From contig CM019069.1 in assembly GCA_009667805.1 (NCBI GenBank), forward strand, positions 95,763,204 to 95,827,203: DNA of 64,000 nt. Reading direction: 5' to 3'. The position numbers were made by a program, and so were the translations under genes. This stretch comes from Leptobrachium leishanense (taxonomy: Eukaryota > Chordata > Amphibia > Anura > Megophryidae). Below, piece by piece: positions 1-10,384 of the stretch. Under the pieces are notes generated by a model. The model made no database searches. It worked only from the letters and a program-made list of their open reading frames with translations, and had not been told where the DNA came from. How positions within the stretch are numbered: the first letter of the stretch is position 1; every line of letters starts with the position of its first letter.

Positions 1-180
1 CCTATATGCAAACTTTATTTTACCGTAAGAGTTGTAACAGCGCCCTCTATTAGTCAGTATTGTAAGTGCACGATCTTACAACATTAAAAACCTATATGCA
101 AACTTTATTTTACAGTAAGAGTTGTAATAGCGCTCTCTATTAGTCAATATTGTAAGTGCATGCTATTAGAACTGTAAAAA
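1..180. repeat. Tandem duplication, about 90-bp unit
   Basis: Two head-to-tail copies of a unit starting CCTATATGCAAACTTTATTT lie at 1-90 and 91-180, differing at a few positions in the first 70 bases and more in the last 20. The left edge of the window may cut a longer array. No coding potential is seen. The function is unknown. Confidence 0.85.
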
Positions 181-326
181 AAATAAAAAAAACTTTACTT
201 TATAAATAGTGAAACTCTATTCTCCTATATAACCAGGGTTTTTTTTTAGCCGATACCGGCACCTCTCGGCACGTACCGGCACCTCTTTGACCAACAGGAT
301 CCACCCGGCCGCCGCAATGCTCCGAC

Positions 327-592
327 CTCTCCTCTGCCAGGCCCCTCCTGCAGTTGCCGGCCGCCGCGTACTTCCTCCTATCGGCCGCCGCATGCTTCCT
401 GTGACCGACCGGCTTGAAACTCTGCCCCTCACGTGGGTTCCACCAGCCAGCCACGATCTCGCTAGCAGCTGGCTGGTGGAACCCACGTGAGCGGCAAAGT
501 TTCAAGCCGGCTGGTCACAGGAAGCATGCAGCGGCCGATAGGAGGAAGTACGCGGCAGCCGGCAACTGCAGGAGCGTCCTGGCAGAGGTGAG
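327..592. repeat. Long GC-rich palindrome
   Basis: Two arms of roughly 120 bp (about 331-451 and 468-590) are inverted copies with a few mismatches, separated by about 16 bases that include CACGATCTCGC. The transcript or single strand would fold into a long hairpin. The palindrome abuts the minisatellite directly. The centre 11-mer recurs exactly near 17175 in cassette copy B. Confidence 0.9.
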
Positions 593-594
593 CT

Positions 595-1258
595 GGGGCG
601 GCAATATACATCATGATCCATGTGTGAGTTGGGGGCAATATATATTCATGAGTGAGCTGGGGGCAATATATATCTATGAGTGAGCTACTGGGGGCAATAT
701 ACATCCATGTGTGAGCCCGGGGGGCAATATACATCCATGAGTGAGCTGGGGGCAATATACATCCATGTGTGAGCAGGTCTGGGGCAATATATCCATGTGT
801 GAGCTGGTCTGGTGCAATATATCCATGTGTGAGCTGGTCTGGTGCAATATATCCATGTGTGAGCTGGTCTGGTGCAATATATCCATGTGTGAGCTGGTCT
901 GGTGCAATATATCCATGTGTGAGCTGGTCTGGTGCAATATATCCATGTGTGAGCTGGTCTGGTGCAATATATCCATGAGTGAGCTGGTCTGGTGCAATAT
1001 ATCCATGAGTGAGCTGGTCTGGGGCAATATATCCATGTGAGAGCTGGTCTGGGGCAATATATCCATGTGTGAGCTGGCCTGGGGCAATATATCCATGTGA
1101 GCTGGTCTGGGGCAATATATCTCTTGTGAGCCTGGGGCAATATATCCATGTGAGCCTGGGGCAATATATCCATGTGAGCCTGGGGCAATATATCAATGTG
1201 AGCTGGCCTGGGGCAATATAACCCCCTGGGGTTATATATAGCCTAGGCAATATATCCA
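595..1258. repeat. 30-bp minisatellite (cassette copy A)
   Basis: About 22 copies of a unit of the form GAGCTGGTCTGGTGCAATAT followed by ATCCATGTGT. Units are most regular between 780 and 1080 and shorten toward the right. Because 30 is divisible by three, the array stays open in several frames on both strands; these frames are not genes. The core GCTGGGGCAATATATCCATG matches the minisatellites at 17262 and, inverted, at 30847. Confidence 0.95.
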
Positions 1259-1410
1259 GTGTGAATAAAGGAGTATTTATTAGGACACGAAAATTCGTCA
1301 TAATAATCAGTTTTTCCCTGGGCGTGAGAGTACCCCCACCTATTTTTTCAGAAAAAAAAGCACTGTATATAACGATAATCAAATGCATAAATTGCGACTG
1401 CGTAACCCTG

Positions 1411-1473
1411 TGTATATCTGGCTCTGATACTAGCCAGTGCCTCACCAGCCATTGACCTCACCGCACGTCACTG
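1411..1473 (+). repeat. 63-bp sequence shared with 7950-8012
   Basis: The block starting TGTATATCTGGCTCTGATAC and ending CGCACGTCACTG recurs at 7950-8012 with two or three differences. Neighbouring sequence at the two sites is unrelated. It may be the end of an unrecognised interspersed repeat. Confidence 0.75.
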
Positions 1474-1713
1474 ATGCTCAGTGCATTATTAATCTAGTCC
1501 TAGGAATACGCACTGCTTGGTTAGATCAAAGTGTCTGCTGAGGTGGGCGTGGAAAAAGCCAAGAAAGAAATGCAGAAAGAAATTAAAGAAACGCCAAGAA
1601 AGAAATGAAAAAATATATTTACATGCTTTTTATGCCTACTGAATGAGACGACTGACTCATTCAAAAGGCATTACACATTTTTAAAGGCACACTAGCAAAG
1701 CATGTATGTCCCT

Positions 1714-2956
1714 TTAACCCTTTCGCTGCTGAGGCTTTTCCCGCCTCTGTGCTGAGGTAATTTTTACCGGTTTTGCTCATCATGTTTAAACGCGTTTTGA
1801 AGGCTTATTTTAGTATATGACCCAGACAATATATCGTTCTTTCCGTCAGACTCGGCAGATTCATAATATGTCATTATTATATGTATACGTCATGACCTGT
1901 CTGTATATTATAACAAAAAATGCAATAAAATATGAATTTTCAATAATTTACAGCGTGTAAAGTGTTTTTTTTCCACATTTTAACATGCGAGCAATTGCGG
2001 TTATATTTTGTATGGGGTGCGCTTGTTAAAAAAATTAGAGATGGGGTCTCGTTACATTTTTTTTTGGGGAAAATTACACGATTTTTAACAAACGCACCGC
2101 ATACAAAAATCGTTAGTGCAGCATCATTGTTCACATTATAATTGAAATGGGAACAATATTGCTGCATTAACAAACCAAAAAAAAGAAAAAAAAGTGTTTA
2201 TTTTTTTTTATAATGTTTTTTTAAATATTTTTTTATTTTTATTTTATTTATTTATTTATTTTTACAAACTTTTTTCACTTTCGTGTTTGGTATCGTTGGA
2301 ATGGCCATGCTCTGGCCGATCCAACAATACCAAACGTTAACCCCTAGCTGCCACGGATCGGGAGATAGGGAGTTCCAATGAACTCCCTATCTCCACCGTT
2401 GGTGGCAGTTAGGGGTTCACTCCAGGACTGGCGTCATCGTGCTATGCATGATGACGCCAGTCCTCAGGGGGAGTTCCTGGAGGCTTGGCCGACATCCAAG
2501 ATGTCGGCCAGCTCCGGGAAAGGATCACGAACCGGCGCTTTTCAGCGCCGATTCGCGATCCAGCTCCCCAGGGGTTAATGCCAGGTACCATTTGGAAGGG
2601 CAGGCTGTGCCCTTCCAAATGGTGCCTGGGTTAACCCCCGCAACGCTGCCAATCGGGAGGGAGAGAGGTCCGAAGGACCTCCCCCTCCCTTTCAGGCGCC
2701 TCCTCCGCACATGCGGGGGGGGGGGGAGCCTGAATTAGGTGTCATCGCGCTGCCGCGATGACACCTAGTTTCACCGGCGGCGGTTCCGGATGCTGGGCTG
2801 ACATCGAGGATGTCAGCCCGCACCGGGGGGGCCAGCGATCGGCCGGAACTCGGCCGAACGCTGACCCCAAAGTGAGGACGCGCTCAGCGCGTCCTCAGCA
2901 CAGCAGCAGCCATGCGGAGGACGCGCTGAGCGCGTCCTCCGCATCGAAGTGGTTAA
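1714..2956 (+). mobile_element. TTAA-flanked non-autonomous DNA element, copy 1
   Basis: It is bounded by TTAA on both sides (1714-1717 and 2953-2956) with short imperfect terminal inverted repeats: CCCTTTCGCTGC on the left and the complement of GATGCGGAGG...CCACTT on the right. TTAA targets are used by the piggyBac and Kolobok superfamilies; I cannot choose between them. The left half is AT-rich and conserved among four copies in the window (1714, 16055, 20870 and, inverted, 46200). The right half is a chain of hairpins. No open frame resembles a transposase. Confidence 0.8.
2289..2942. repeat. Chain of about twelve consecutive hairpins
   Basis: Successive inverted repeats fill the right half of TTAA copy 1 with almost no spacer. 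Examples are 2289-2335 (GTTTGGTATCGTTGG arms), 2337-2417, 2421-2463 (TGGCGTCATC arms), 2484-2513 (TTGGCCGACAT arms), 2521-2560, 2581-2629 (CATTTGGAAGGGCA arms), 2646-2690, 2692-2733, 2737-2770 (AGGTGTCATCGCG arms), 2785-2820, 2832-2860 and 2874-2940 (GAGGACGCGCT copies). The same order of hairpins is seen in the other copies with different arm sequences. Confidence 0.85.
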
Positions 2957-2980
2957 GTAGTCAGCAATTTCCATGTTAAG

Positions 2981-3839
2981 CTGGCCGTACACTAGGTCCG
3001 TATTTGTGCGATGATGTGATCATCTAACATCGTCCGGCCGATCCCACAACAGTGAAGTGAATAAGCCCTCCACTGCCTCCGACTTCCATCTGACAACTTC
3101 AGATGATTTTTTACTACTACAACAGACTAGTGATCTTTCCCATTTCAATGGGATTTATCGGACGCTGCCGGGACAATCTGGTACAAGTTACATGAAAACA
3201 ATGAACTGGATACTTAAACCGCCGTGCCCCGGCAGGGAAATTGCTTCATAGAGAAGTGATTCAGTTCGACAGCCCATAGGATTCAATGTAAAAAGATATT
3301 TTCTATTCTATTCAACGGTTTATTTTTTTTCTACAGCAGCAAAAAGCCTTTTTAGTTACAGATTATTATTTTTTCTTCGGTATCTTCCTGGGGTTTTTCT
3401 TGGGTGTAATTTTAGGTTCCCATTCTTAAAAATAAATAAAGGCTAGCCTTTTTTCCCCTCACCGAACGAATTTAAAAAAAAAATCTTCAGGCTGGCTGGG
3501 TTTGGCGTTGCCCCGTCCTTGGTGCTGAAACCTATTTCAGCACCAGGGCAGGGGGTCTATTAACCCCCGCCCCCTACAGCCTTTGGCAAGATTTTTTTTT
3601 TAAAAAAAAAAAAAAATTCAGCTTCGAATGTGTTTGGACCTGGCTGCCCTTGGTGCGGAAACCTCATTTCAGCACCAAGGACAGGGTTTTTTCTCCCCGC
3701 AGCTGGATTTTTTTATGTTCGTTGGCCGACCTAGGTCGTCCACAGTCACTTCCAGTGGACAACCCTGAACGGCCGACGGCGTTGTCCGTAGATGGACAAC
3801 CAAGTCGGTCATCCGACTAGGAACCCAGTGGACGGCCAG
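2981..3839. mobile_element. MITE with TGGCCGTACACT ends
   Basis: The left end CTGGCCGTACACTAGGT is mirrored by the right end, whose complement reads CTGGCCGTCCACTGGGT. Inside are two similar hairpin units around 3520-3560 and 3650-3690, each with GGTGCTGAAA/TTTCAGCACC-type arms, and a stretch of GTCCAC/GTGGAC inverted motifs at 3740-3840. No target duplication was found. The superfamily is unassigned. Confidence 0.55.
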
Positions 3840-5335
3840 TCTCACAGGGAGTAGCATGCCTCTCAGCATCGTGAGATTTGAGATTGGAAAATATATGGGT
3901 GGTATATGAGGCATGCCAGGTATAAAAAGATATTTCACTTGGAAAAGGGGCTTTTTGGTACCCTAGTCATTAATGAAATGAGTGGAACTGTCTAAGAAAG
4001 GAACCTGTCTGCCCAGAAAAGGGGCACGTCTCACTGCTTTGCTCACAAAATCAGGGCATGTGACACTGTCTCATTCTGGACCAAATTCAACCCATCGCAG
4101 AAAGGTTTAGGGGCAAGGACTTGGGACCTTTATTGTACATTTTTAAACAAAATTGGGGAACAAGGTAACTACGTTTTAGAACAAAATTGTGAAGTTTAAA
4201 CAATGCAATAATTCCCAAATTTGCGGCTTCGTGAATAGTCTGTAGTATTTTGCATTACCTTTGAGAATTGAGAAAGCTGTGCCCCCATCTCCCATTCCTG
4301 GATTCCTACACTGATGGTTGTATATAATAAAATCTTTTTTAACTTAAGAAATCCTGATGGTTTTTGACAATATTGTGTAATAAAACCTTAAATCTGGATT
4401 GTGGAGTGTTCCATTAAGACAGCGCAGATAAAGAAGAAACACATTCTTGACAGCAGATAAGTAACGTGTCATCTAGCATACTCATTCTAATATAACTGAC
4501 TAATCATCTTTGTTCTTCACATAGTCTGCTCATTATAAAATCTCCAAATAATTTAATAGCCATGTTCTTTATGATAGCCTAAAGCATTTAGTTAAAAATC
4601 TAAGATATTCTCTGCCATTTCTACCAAAAACAAATCTTTAAATGTCTGTTAATAAGACGGAAAGGTTAGCCACTATGACCGTCTTATGTATACCCTCACC
4701 ATCACCTCAAGAGGTGGGACGGGACCTTCCTGTAAGTCTCCTATGAGGAGTAGGAGTTTATTTGTTATTGCCTTACTTTGCTTAGTTATGCCGCTGTAAG
4801 GCCTATATGCTGACAAAGCATACTTTATTTTGGAAATCTTGTGTTGCCTGAAGAAAAACGTGCTCATCCTGTCATGACAAAACGCGCGCCGCGACGAAGG
4901 AAGCAGGGTTAAGCAAATCACTATCAGTCTATCCTAGACTCAAAATAATGACTACGCGGCCCACAATCCCCCGCGCGCGCTTGCCTAACTATCCCGGCAA
5001 TGCCTTCACTCCAGAAGGGCACGCAAACGTGATGAAATGATCACAGGGTTGCAACACAGTATCCGTCTACACTCGCCCCGGAATCCTGACTACCTCGCCC
5101 ACAATACATGTACCCACTTTTCTTATTCTATTTATCATACTGCCACCACAAACCAACCTTTTTTATTCAAGAGGCTTACTGCTTGACCCAGAGACGGTTT
5201 GAGACTCTGGTCCTTCACCCCACCACAACTCACGGTTTAGTAGAGTCGAGCTTAAACAAAGGCAACTCTCTATGATAATCCAGTCCTTCAGTTAGTAGGG
5301 CTCGAATATCAGGCAGAAGCAGAGCTTAATAAGTT
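3840..5335. other. No gene recognised
   Basis: Mostly AT-rich single-copy-looking sequence. A small hairpin at about 4650-4686 (AAGACGG/CCGTCTT arms) and a GC-rich patch near 4880-4990 are the only structure. A possible decayed hammerhead-like motif near 4848-4892 is treated as a weak finding. Confidence 0.6.
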
Positions 5336-5339
5336 TTAG

Positions 5340-5860
5340 ATTTTATCTATAACATAATGCAGTAAGGCCTGGCGTGTCCGTCGCCAAGCCTCTACTGCGC
5401 ATGTGTGCACAACCAGCGGCGGTTGGCTGCGTGCGCATCCAACCGCCGCGGCAAGTGCACAGCCAGCGTGCGCGAGGGACAAAAAAAATCCGATCCATTG
5501 GAGAGGCGCACTCTCCAATGGATCGGATTTTTTGTGTCCCTCACGGATCCCCCCTGCCCAGAGTCTCCCCCGGAGGCACATGTCCCCATACTTACATTTC
5601 AATACGTGCCCCGTCGCTACGGCCTACGCCGTAGAGACCTGCGTGTGCGCCGCCGACACCTCACACAGCACTGTGTGCGCTGTCGATACCCTGATTACAC
5701 GTGCCCGCGCCCCAGGCTGGCTCTGTGGAGTGTATTCGATGCAGGAGGATGGGGGGCACCTGCCTGAGAAATCCAGAGAGGGAGGAGCCTCCTGGGGGGG
5801 GGGGGAGAGGGGGGGAGGGGGAGGGGGAGAGGGGGAGGGGGAAGAGGCCATGGCTTTCCT
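5340..5860. repeat. GC-rich block with strong hairpin and G-rich tract
   Basis: A near-perfect hairpin spans about 5473-5547: arms containing AATCCGATCCATTGGAGAG flank a short loop, and each arm ends in GAGGGACA/TGTCCCTC. Around it are CpG-rich stretches with GTGCGC and GCCGCC motifs. A purine tract of G runs occupies 5796-5850. Open frames on both strands here follow from the base composition. It may be an unclassified MITE core; no terminal repeats were found. Confidence 0.6.
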
Positions 5861-6259
5861 CTGTGCTGATGTTCAGATAGTGCTTAGCTGCCAATCTGTA
5901 TGATGTATTGTACCTCTAGCCAGGCTGCCTGGGGAGGGACAGGACAGGTGGGGGACTCCGCAGATGCAAAGTTGCCAGCAAGACTCTCAACTCCTCTTCT
6001 ACCAGGGCTGTCAGATCACAGCGTGTGCTTCATGGGTCACTGGCTTTGGGCTGGGGTGTCAGATCTCCATTTTGCAGTCAGGTTGGGTCAGTGGCTTGCT
6101 TTCCCTTCAGTATAATATGAATGACGCAAAAATGTATAGGTGCTTTAAGGAAACCTAATGGATGTGGCCAGGCTCCTCTTAATACTTTTGTTATAGGGGC
6201 AGCATATAGAGCGGTGTGTGTGTTCTTACAGTGACAGTCTCTTTACACACCCTTTCTTT

Positions 6260-6260
<1 letters not shown>

Positions 6261-6312
<52 letters not shown>

Positions 6313-6322
6313 TGTGTGTGTT
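6261..6322 (+). repeat. (GT)n microsatellite
   Basis: About 60 bases of alternating GT with one interruption near 6305, followed by T-rich and A-rich runs. Confidence 0.98.
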
Positions 6323-6358
6323 TTTTTTAACATTTTAGGCTCCAAAAAAAAAAAAAAA

Positions 6359-7715
6359 TCAGGGTTATTCAGAGAGGTGAAAACCTTGAATTGGCAGGAA
6401 AATGAACAGCCAATTTGGAAAGTGAAATAAATGGGAGAATTTTTCTGTTTCAACTTCTCCAGTCATTCTCCAAGGTTTTCACCTCTTTGAATAGCCCTGC
6501 TACAGGGTCATTCTTCTTTTCACCGCTCTGAATAACTCTGATACAGGGCTATTCAGAAAGAGGTGAAAATCTTAAATGACAGAAGTTAAAATTCTAGGTC
6601 AAAATGGTCAAACCAGAAAAATTCTCCCATTTATCTCACTTTCCAAATTGGCTATTTGGTCTAGAATCTGTTTCTCAACTCGTTTCCTCGGCCTGGTTTG
6701 CCAGATATGTGAAGCACAGGTGAAATGATTTGCTGCTCAGTGTTTGCAGTATTCAGTCTGCATTTTCCCAAGGTGATCTGAAAAATGTAGTATGTAGTGG
6801 GTCCTGAGGACTGGAGTTGAGAAGCCCTGGTCTAGATTGTTCATTCTCCTGCCAATTCTCAAGGTTTTCACCTCTCTCTGAATATCCCCGATATTGAATC
6901 ATTGTGCTGGCTACACTATCAGGGTTATTCAGAGAGGTGAAAACCTTGAATTGGCCGGAGAATGAACAAGTTGAGAAACAGATTCTAGACCAAATAGCCC
7001 ATTGAAAAATCTAGACCAAATAGCCAATTTGGAAAGTGAGATAAATGGGAGAATTTTTCTGGTTTGACTATTTTGACCTAGCATTTTAACTTCTCCTGTC
7101 ATTCTCAAGGTTTTCACCTCTTTCTGAATAGCCCTGTATCAGGGTTATTCAAATAGCGGTGAAAAGCAGAAGAATGACCCTGTATCAGGGCTATTCAGAA
7201 AGAGGTGAAAACCTTGGAGAATGACTGGAGAAGTTAAACTTCTAGGTGAAAATAGTCAAAGCAGAAAAATTCTCCCATTTATCTCACTTTCCAAATTGGC
7301 TGTTCATTTTCCTGCCAATTCTCAAGGTTTTCACCTCTCTCTGAATATCCCTTATAGTGTAGCCAGCACAATGATTATCAGGGATATTCAGAGAGAGAGG
7401 TGAAAACCTTGAGAATTGGCAGGAAAATGAACAGCCAATTTGGAAAGTGAGATAAATGGGAGAATTTTTCTGCTTTGACTATTTTGACCTAGAATGTTCA
7501 CTTCTCCAGTCATTCTCGAGGTTTTCACCTATTCTGAATAGCCCTGTATCAGGGTTATTCAGAGAGTGGTGAAAAGCAGGCGAACGACTGGAGAATGGAA
7601 AATTCTAGGTCAAAATAGCAGATCATGAAAGGGAAAAAAAATTCTGGTTTGGCTATTTTGACCTAGAATTTTCCATTCTCCAGTCATTCTCCTGCTTTTC
7701 ACCTCTCTCTGACCC
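6359..7715. mobile_element. Tandem cluster of short MITEs with CAGGGTTATTCAGAGAG ends
   Basis: The motif CAGGGTTATTCAGAGAGGTG and its complement recur many times (for example near 6359, 6480, 6545, 6880, 6922, 7115, 7140, 7190, 7335, 7380, 7530, 7550 and 7690), giving a run of alternating inverted units of 50 to 370 bp. Shared internal parts include AATTGGCAGGAAAATGAACA and ATAAATGGGAGAATTTTTCT. A single related copy sits at 45414-45577. The elements are non-coding; CAGGG ends might suggest hAT, but no 8-bp duplications were established. Confidence 0.75.
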
Positions 7716-8500
7716 TGTTTGAAAACAAGTCCAGGTACAAGGACCCAGGACTGTAGATTCTTCATTTAAGAAGTCTTTACCAATGCAATTTAGAAGGCAT
7801 ATTGTAAGATAATTGTTCTGTATAAAAGGTCTGTGGGAACAGAATCGGCTTCCAGTCAGTCCTTACTCTCAGTGTTTGTCCTTCCGATGTACTAAATGCC
7901 TGAAGCCTCCTCTTTGGGAGCTAGAATGTTTTTTTGGCTGTTTTGCATTTGTATATCTGGCTCTGATACTAACCAGTGCCTCACCAGCCACTGACCTCAC
8001 CGCACGTCACTGCAATTGACGAATTACAAACGTATTTATATAGAGAGATACTCTTGGATAGGACATTGAAAAAAAAAAAAAGTGGACATGAATTCTGAGC
8101 TGGCGTCAACAACAATAGACTGCCCTCTGGGCAGGCTTTCCACCTAGTTATGATATAAAACATTATGTATATCAGTGCATTTAGGGTTACAGAAAAATTG
8201 ATATGATAATTTAACACTTTACACACACACAAACAGCAAGAAAAACAGATTAAAACACAGAACCTTACGCACACTTCAGTAAGCTAACCAGACATCTGTG
8301 ACTCCTGGGGCTGGAGCTTGGAAACCACAGGCCAAAATCCTCACATCGTACATGAACCCCAAGCTCATTCAAAATACAAGCGAAAAAAGTGGACGGCGCC
8401 CAAAACCTGTACCGCCACCAGTTTAACCAAAGCCAAACCAGAAATTCAGTGGTTTCCCCCAAACCAATGTGTGAAACAATAGTATAGTAATACGTATCTG
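7716..8500. other. No gene recognised
   Basis: Contains the second copy of the 63-bp shared block (7950-8012) and a short CA-rich run near 8220. No protein-coding evidence. Confidence 0.6.
7950..8012 (+). repeat. 63-bp sequence shared with 1411-1473
   Basis: Same block as at 1411, starting TGTATATCTGGCTCTGATAC and ending CGCACGTCACTG, with two or three substitutions. Confidence 0.75.
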
Positions 8501-8504
8501 GTGG

Positions 8505-8590
8505 CGCGATAACCAGCGATCAACCAGCTGATGAAGCCAGTTAACCTGGCGAAACGCATTCTGGTCACTTGGCAGTGTCAGTAACATTGT
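8505..8590 (+). ncRNA. Hammerhead ribozyme-like motif (type I arrangement)
   Basis: The core box CTGATGA (8528-8534) is followed by a five-pair stem II (GCCAG 8536-8540 with CTGGC 8546-8550, loop TTAAC) and then GAAAC (8551-8555). GTC at 8564-8566 sits where the cleavage triplet belongs after a very short stem III. Stem I, between about 8510-8527 and 8567-8585, pairs only weakly as written. Known hammerheads of type I with tiny stem III occur in Penelope-like retroelements and in many metazoan repeats; an AATAAA-containing tail follows at 8600. The copy may be decayed, and self-cleavage is not shown by the sequence. Confidence 0.6.
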
Positions 8591-8599
8591 CTTATGTTT

Positions 8600-9517
8600 T
8601 AATAAAATCTTTTATTTCATCCCCGTTTTTCTGGAAGTCCTGGAAGTTAAAAGGGTTTGTTGGACTTAACCTACAATAAGTCCATACGCGCGCACCTCGA
8701 GCTTGGTCCTAAAGCTCCAACGCATGTGAGTTGGCAATTTATACATCTTTATTAGTCACCGAATTCGCAAGATCTGCACGAGAAAGTTCTTCCTGTTTCT
8801 TGTATTACATGTAAGAAGAATCTCCCTTCAAGCGGAGAATTTAAGTACCCGAATGCGTTCATCCACGCAGAGCCAGTGTTCGGGCTCTGGTTTTGTGAGT
8901 GAAACCATTATATAACGTTTTTTGTTAGAACTTGTTAAAACAGTCTGTACGATTATATTGTTCTGCTTTCTTTCATTCAAAATACAGCCCATAGAGGGTA
9001 CGGCCCCACCCTGTACAGTTCCCAGAATTCTCCAATCCTGGGCATGCACAGTGCACTTCTTCATTAATTTTAATGCACAGCTGTAATCCAATATCCAAAG
9101 ATGTCTCTAGCAATCAAAGGATATGATCGCTTCTTTGAAATGCGCTTGTGGTGCCTCTCAGACTGGCTGTTCCCATGCCATGAGCAATGCAGTTTTTCCC
9201 ACCTGCTGAGTAGAACAAAGGGCCAATTTCCCCCCATTCACACCTTCGATGGCTTCACAGAGACCAGGCTCATTAACATTTTAATTACTTTTAGAACAGG
9301 ATAGAAACTGAGGCTTTTACTATTACCGCTGTGCAAAATGGCCATGGGTATATATAGATATATAGATAGATAGATGTGTATCGATATATACATATCTAAT
9401 CTGCCACACATCCTAACACCAGGAACCTGTCAATCAGCTCGTAATGGACAGCATTTTGGGTTTTTGGTTAACAATGTAAAGCACAGTGCATTGAGAGGCA
9501 TTGGATTCGATAGGTGC
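8600..9517. other. No gene recognised
   Basis: Unassigned sequence; the first part (about 8595-8660, with AATAAAATC and a T-rich stretch) may be the tail of the retroelement that carries the hammerhead motif. A GATA microsatellite-like run lies at 9350-9400. Confidence 0.5.
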
Positions 9518-9899
9518 TTAGGCTGGGGTCACACGAGCGTAGAAGAAATGTCCATGAGACCGTACGTTCTTTCCTCACAGACACCCATGTGGCCACTTCG
9601 CTGATTGCACATTAGTGTACACAGCCCTACAAAGCGCAATCCTCCTATGGAGGCTCGCACTTTGTAGACCTGTCCAACATCTATTGTAGCGGGTCGACAG
9701 GGAGGAAAACCGCACGCCCATTGTAACGTGTGATACTAGTACGCACGTTACACCGTGAGGCATGGGTGTCTGCAGGGGGCACTTGCCCCCCCTGGAACTG
9801 CCCATCAACAATGGGGCCAGAGCATCCGTTCTCCAGGGCCCCCCAGGTTCCTTCTCCTGCAGCGGGAACATTGCGGGAACGCAGGTTCCTGTTGTGGCC

Positions 9900-10384
9900 C
9901 GAGCCCGATAAAGTTTATCACTGGCCGTGTCTAATTGCAAAGGCATCCGATTGTGTTCATATCTGCCGTGCCAGGAGATCAGGGGAATCTACTACCGGTT
10001 TGCGTTCTGCCCTGTTCGGTTGCTACAAAACCATTAAGTCTGCTGCTTGTGTGACTGCCCTGCAGTCTGCACAATTCATCAACCGCATCAACACTCTGTG
10101 TATCACCCGCATCCATACTCTGTGTATAAACCGCTGTGCAAATAACTATATTCATGTACCCAGGTTATGTTTACAGTTGACTGAAGTTCATGTGTTTGCA
10201 CCAAGCGATCTTTTGGTCTTGAAACCATTTGAGCTTAGGGGCTACTCAGGCTGGTCGTTATTATCCCTGGCTAGGGAGATCCGATCAATTTATACCTTTT
10301 GCTCTGTAAACTGGTATCATATAAGTCTGTCCATTACAATCCCAACTATGCTACTCCAGTGTGAGCGCTATAGCACCCGTTACA
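9900..10384 (+). mobile_element. LTR remnant, plus orientation, same family as 10967-11848 and 43769-44662
   Basis: The complement of the 43.8-kb LTR shares blocks such as GACTGCCCTGCAGTC and the end sequence GCGC(C/T)...CCCGTTACA; the present copy ends with CCCGTTACA at 10384. The complement of the 10967 LTR shares CAAATGGTTTCAAGACCAA-like sequence near 10210-10240. The left boundary is unclear. The LTR directly abuts the 28-bp minisatellite. Gypsy-type affiliation is inferred from the TGT...ACA ends and 5-bp duplications of the two other copies. Confidence 0.6.

Larger units (their letters stand above)
234..1410. mobile_element. hAT-like non-autonomous element with palindrome and minisatellite (cassette copy A)
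   Basis: The ends read CAGGGTT (left) and AACCCTG (right), as expected for hAT-type inverted repeats. The flanking 8-mers are TATATAAC (226-233) and TGTATATC (1411-1418), a 6/8 match that could be an old target-site duplication. Inside are a long palindrome (327-592) and a 30-bp minisatellite (595-1258). Two other elements in the window (17016-18366, 30710-31285) carry the same internal cassette. There is no transposase; long open frames here are products of the repeat. The hAT assignment rests on short ends and an imperfect duplication, so it is moderate. Confidence 0.5.

Noticed and set aside
595..1258. Regular repeats considered as a CRISPR array
   Set aside because: There are no unique spacers; the units are contiguous tandem repeats, and the setting is a vertebrate genome.
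462..1445. Long minus-strand open frame (327 codons) with GYIAPDQLTH repeats
   Set aside because: It is a translation of the 30-bp minisatellite, open because the unit length is a multiple of three; several other frames on both strands are open for the same reason.
5392..5903. Overlapping open frames in the GC-rich block at 5.4-5.9 kb
   Set aside because: Low stop-codon density due to GC content, mirrored on both strands by the hairpin; no motif.
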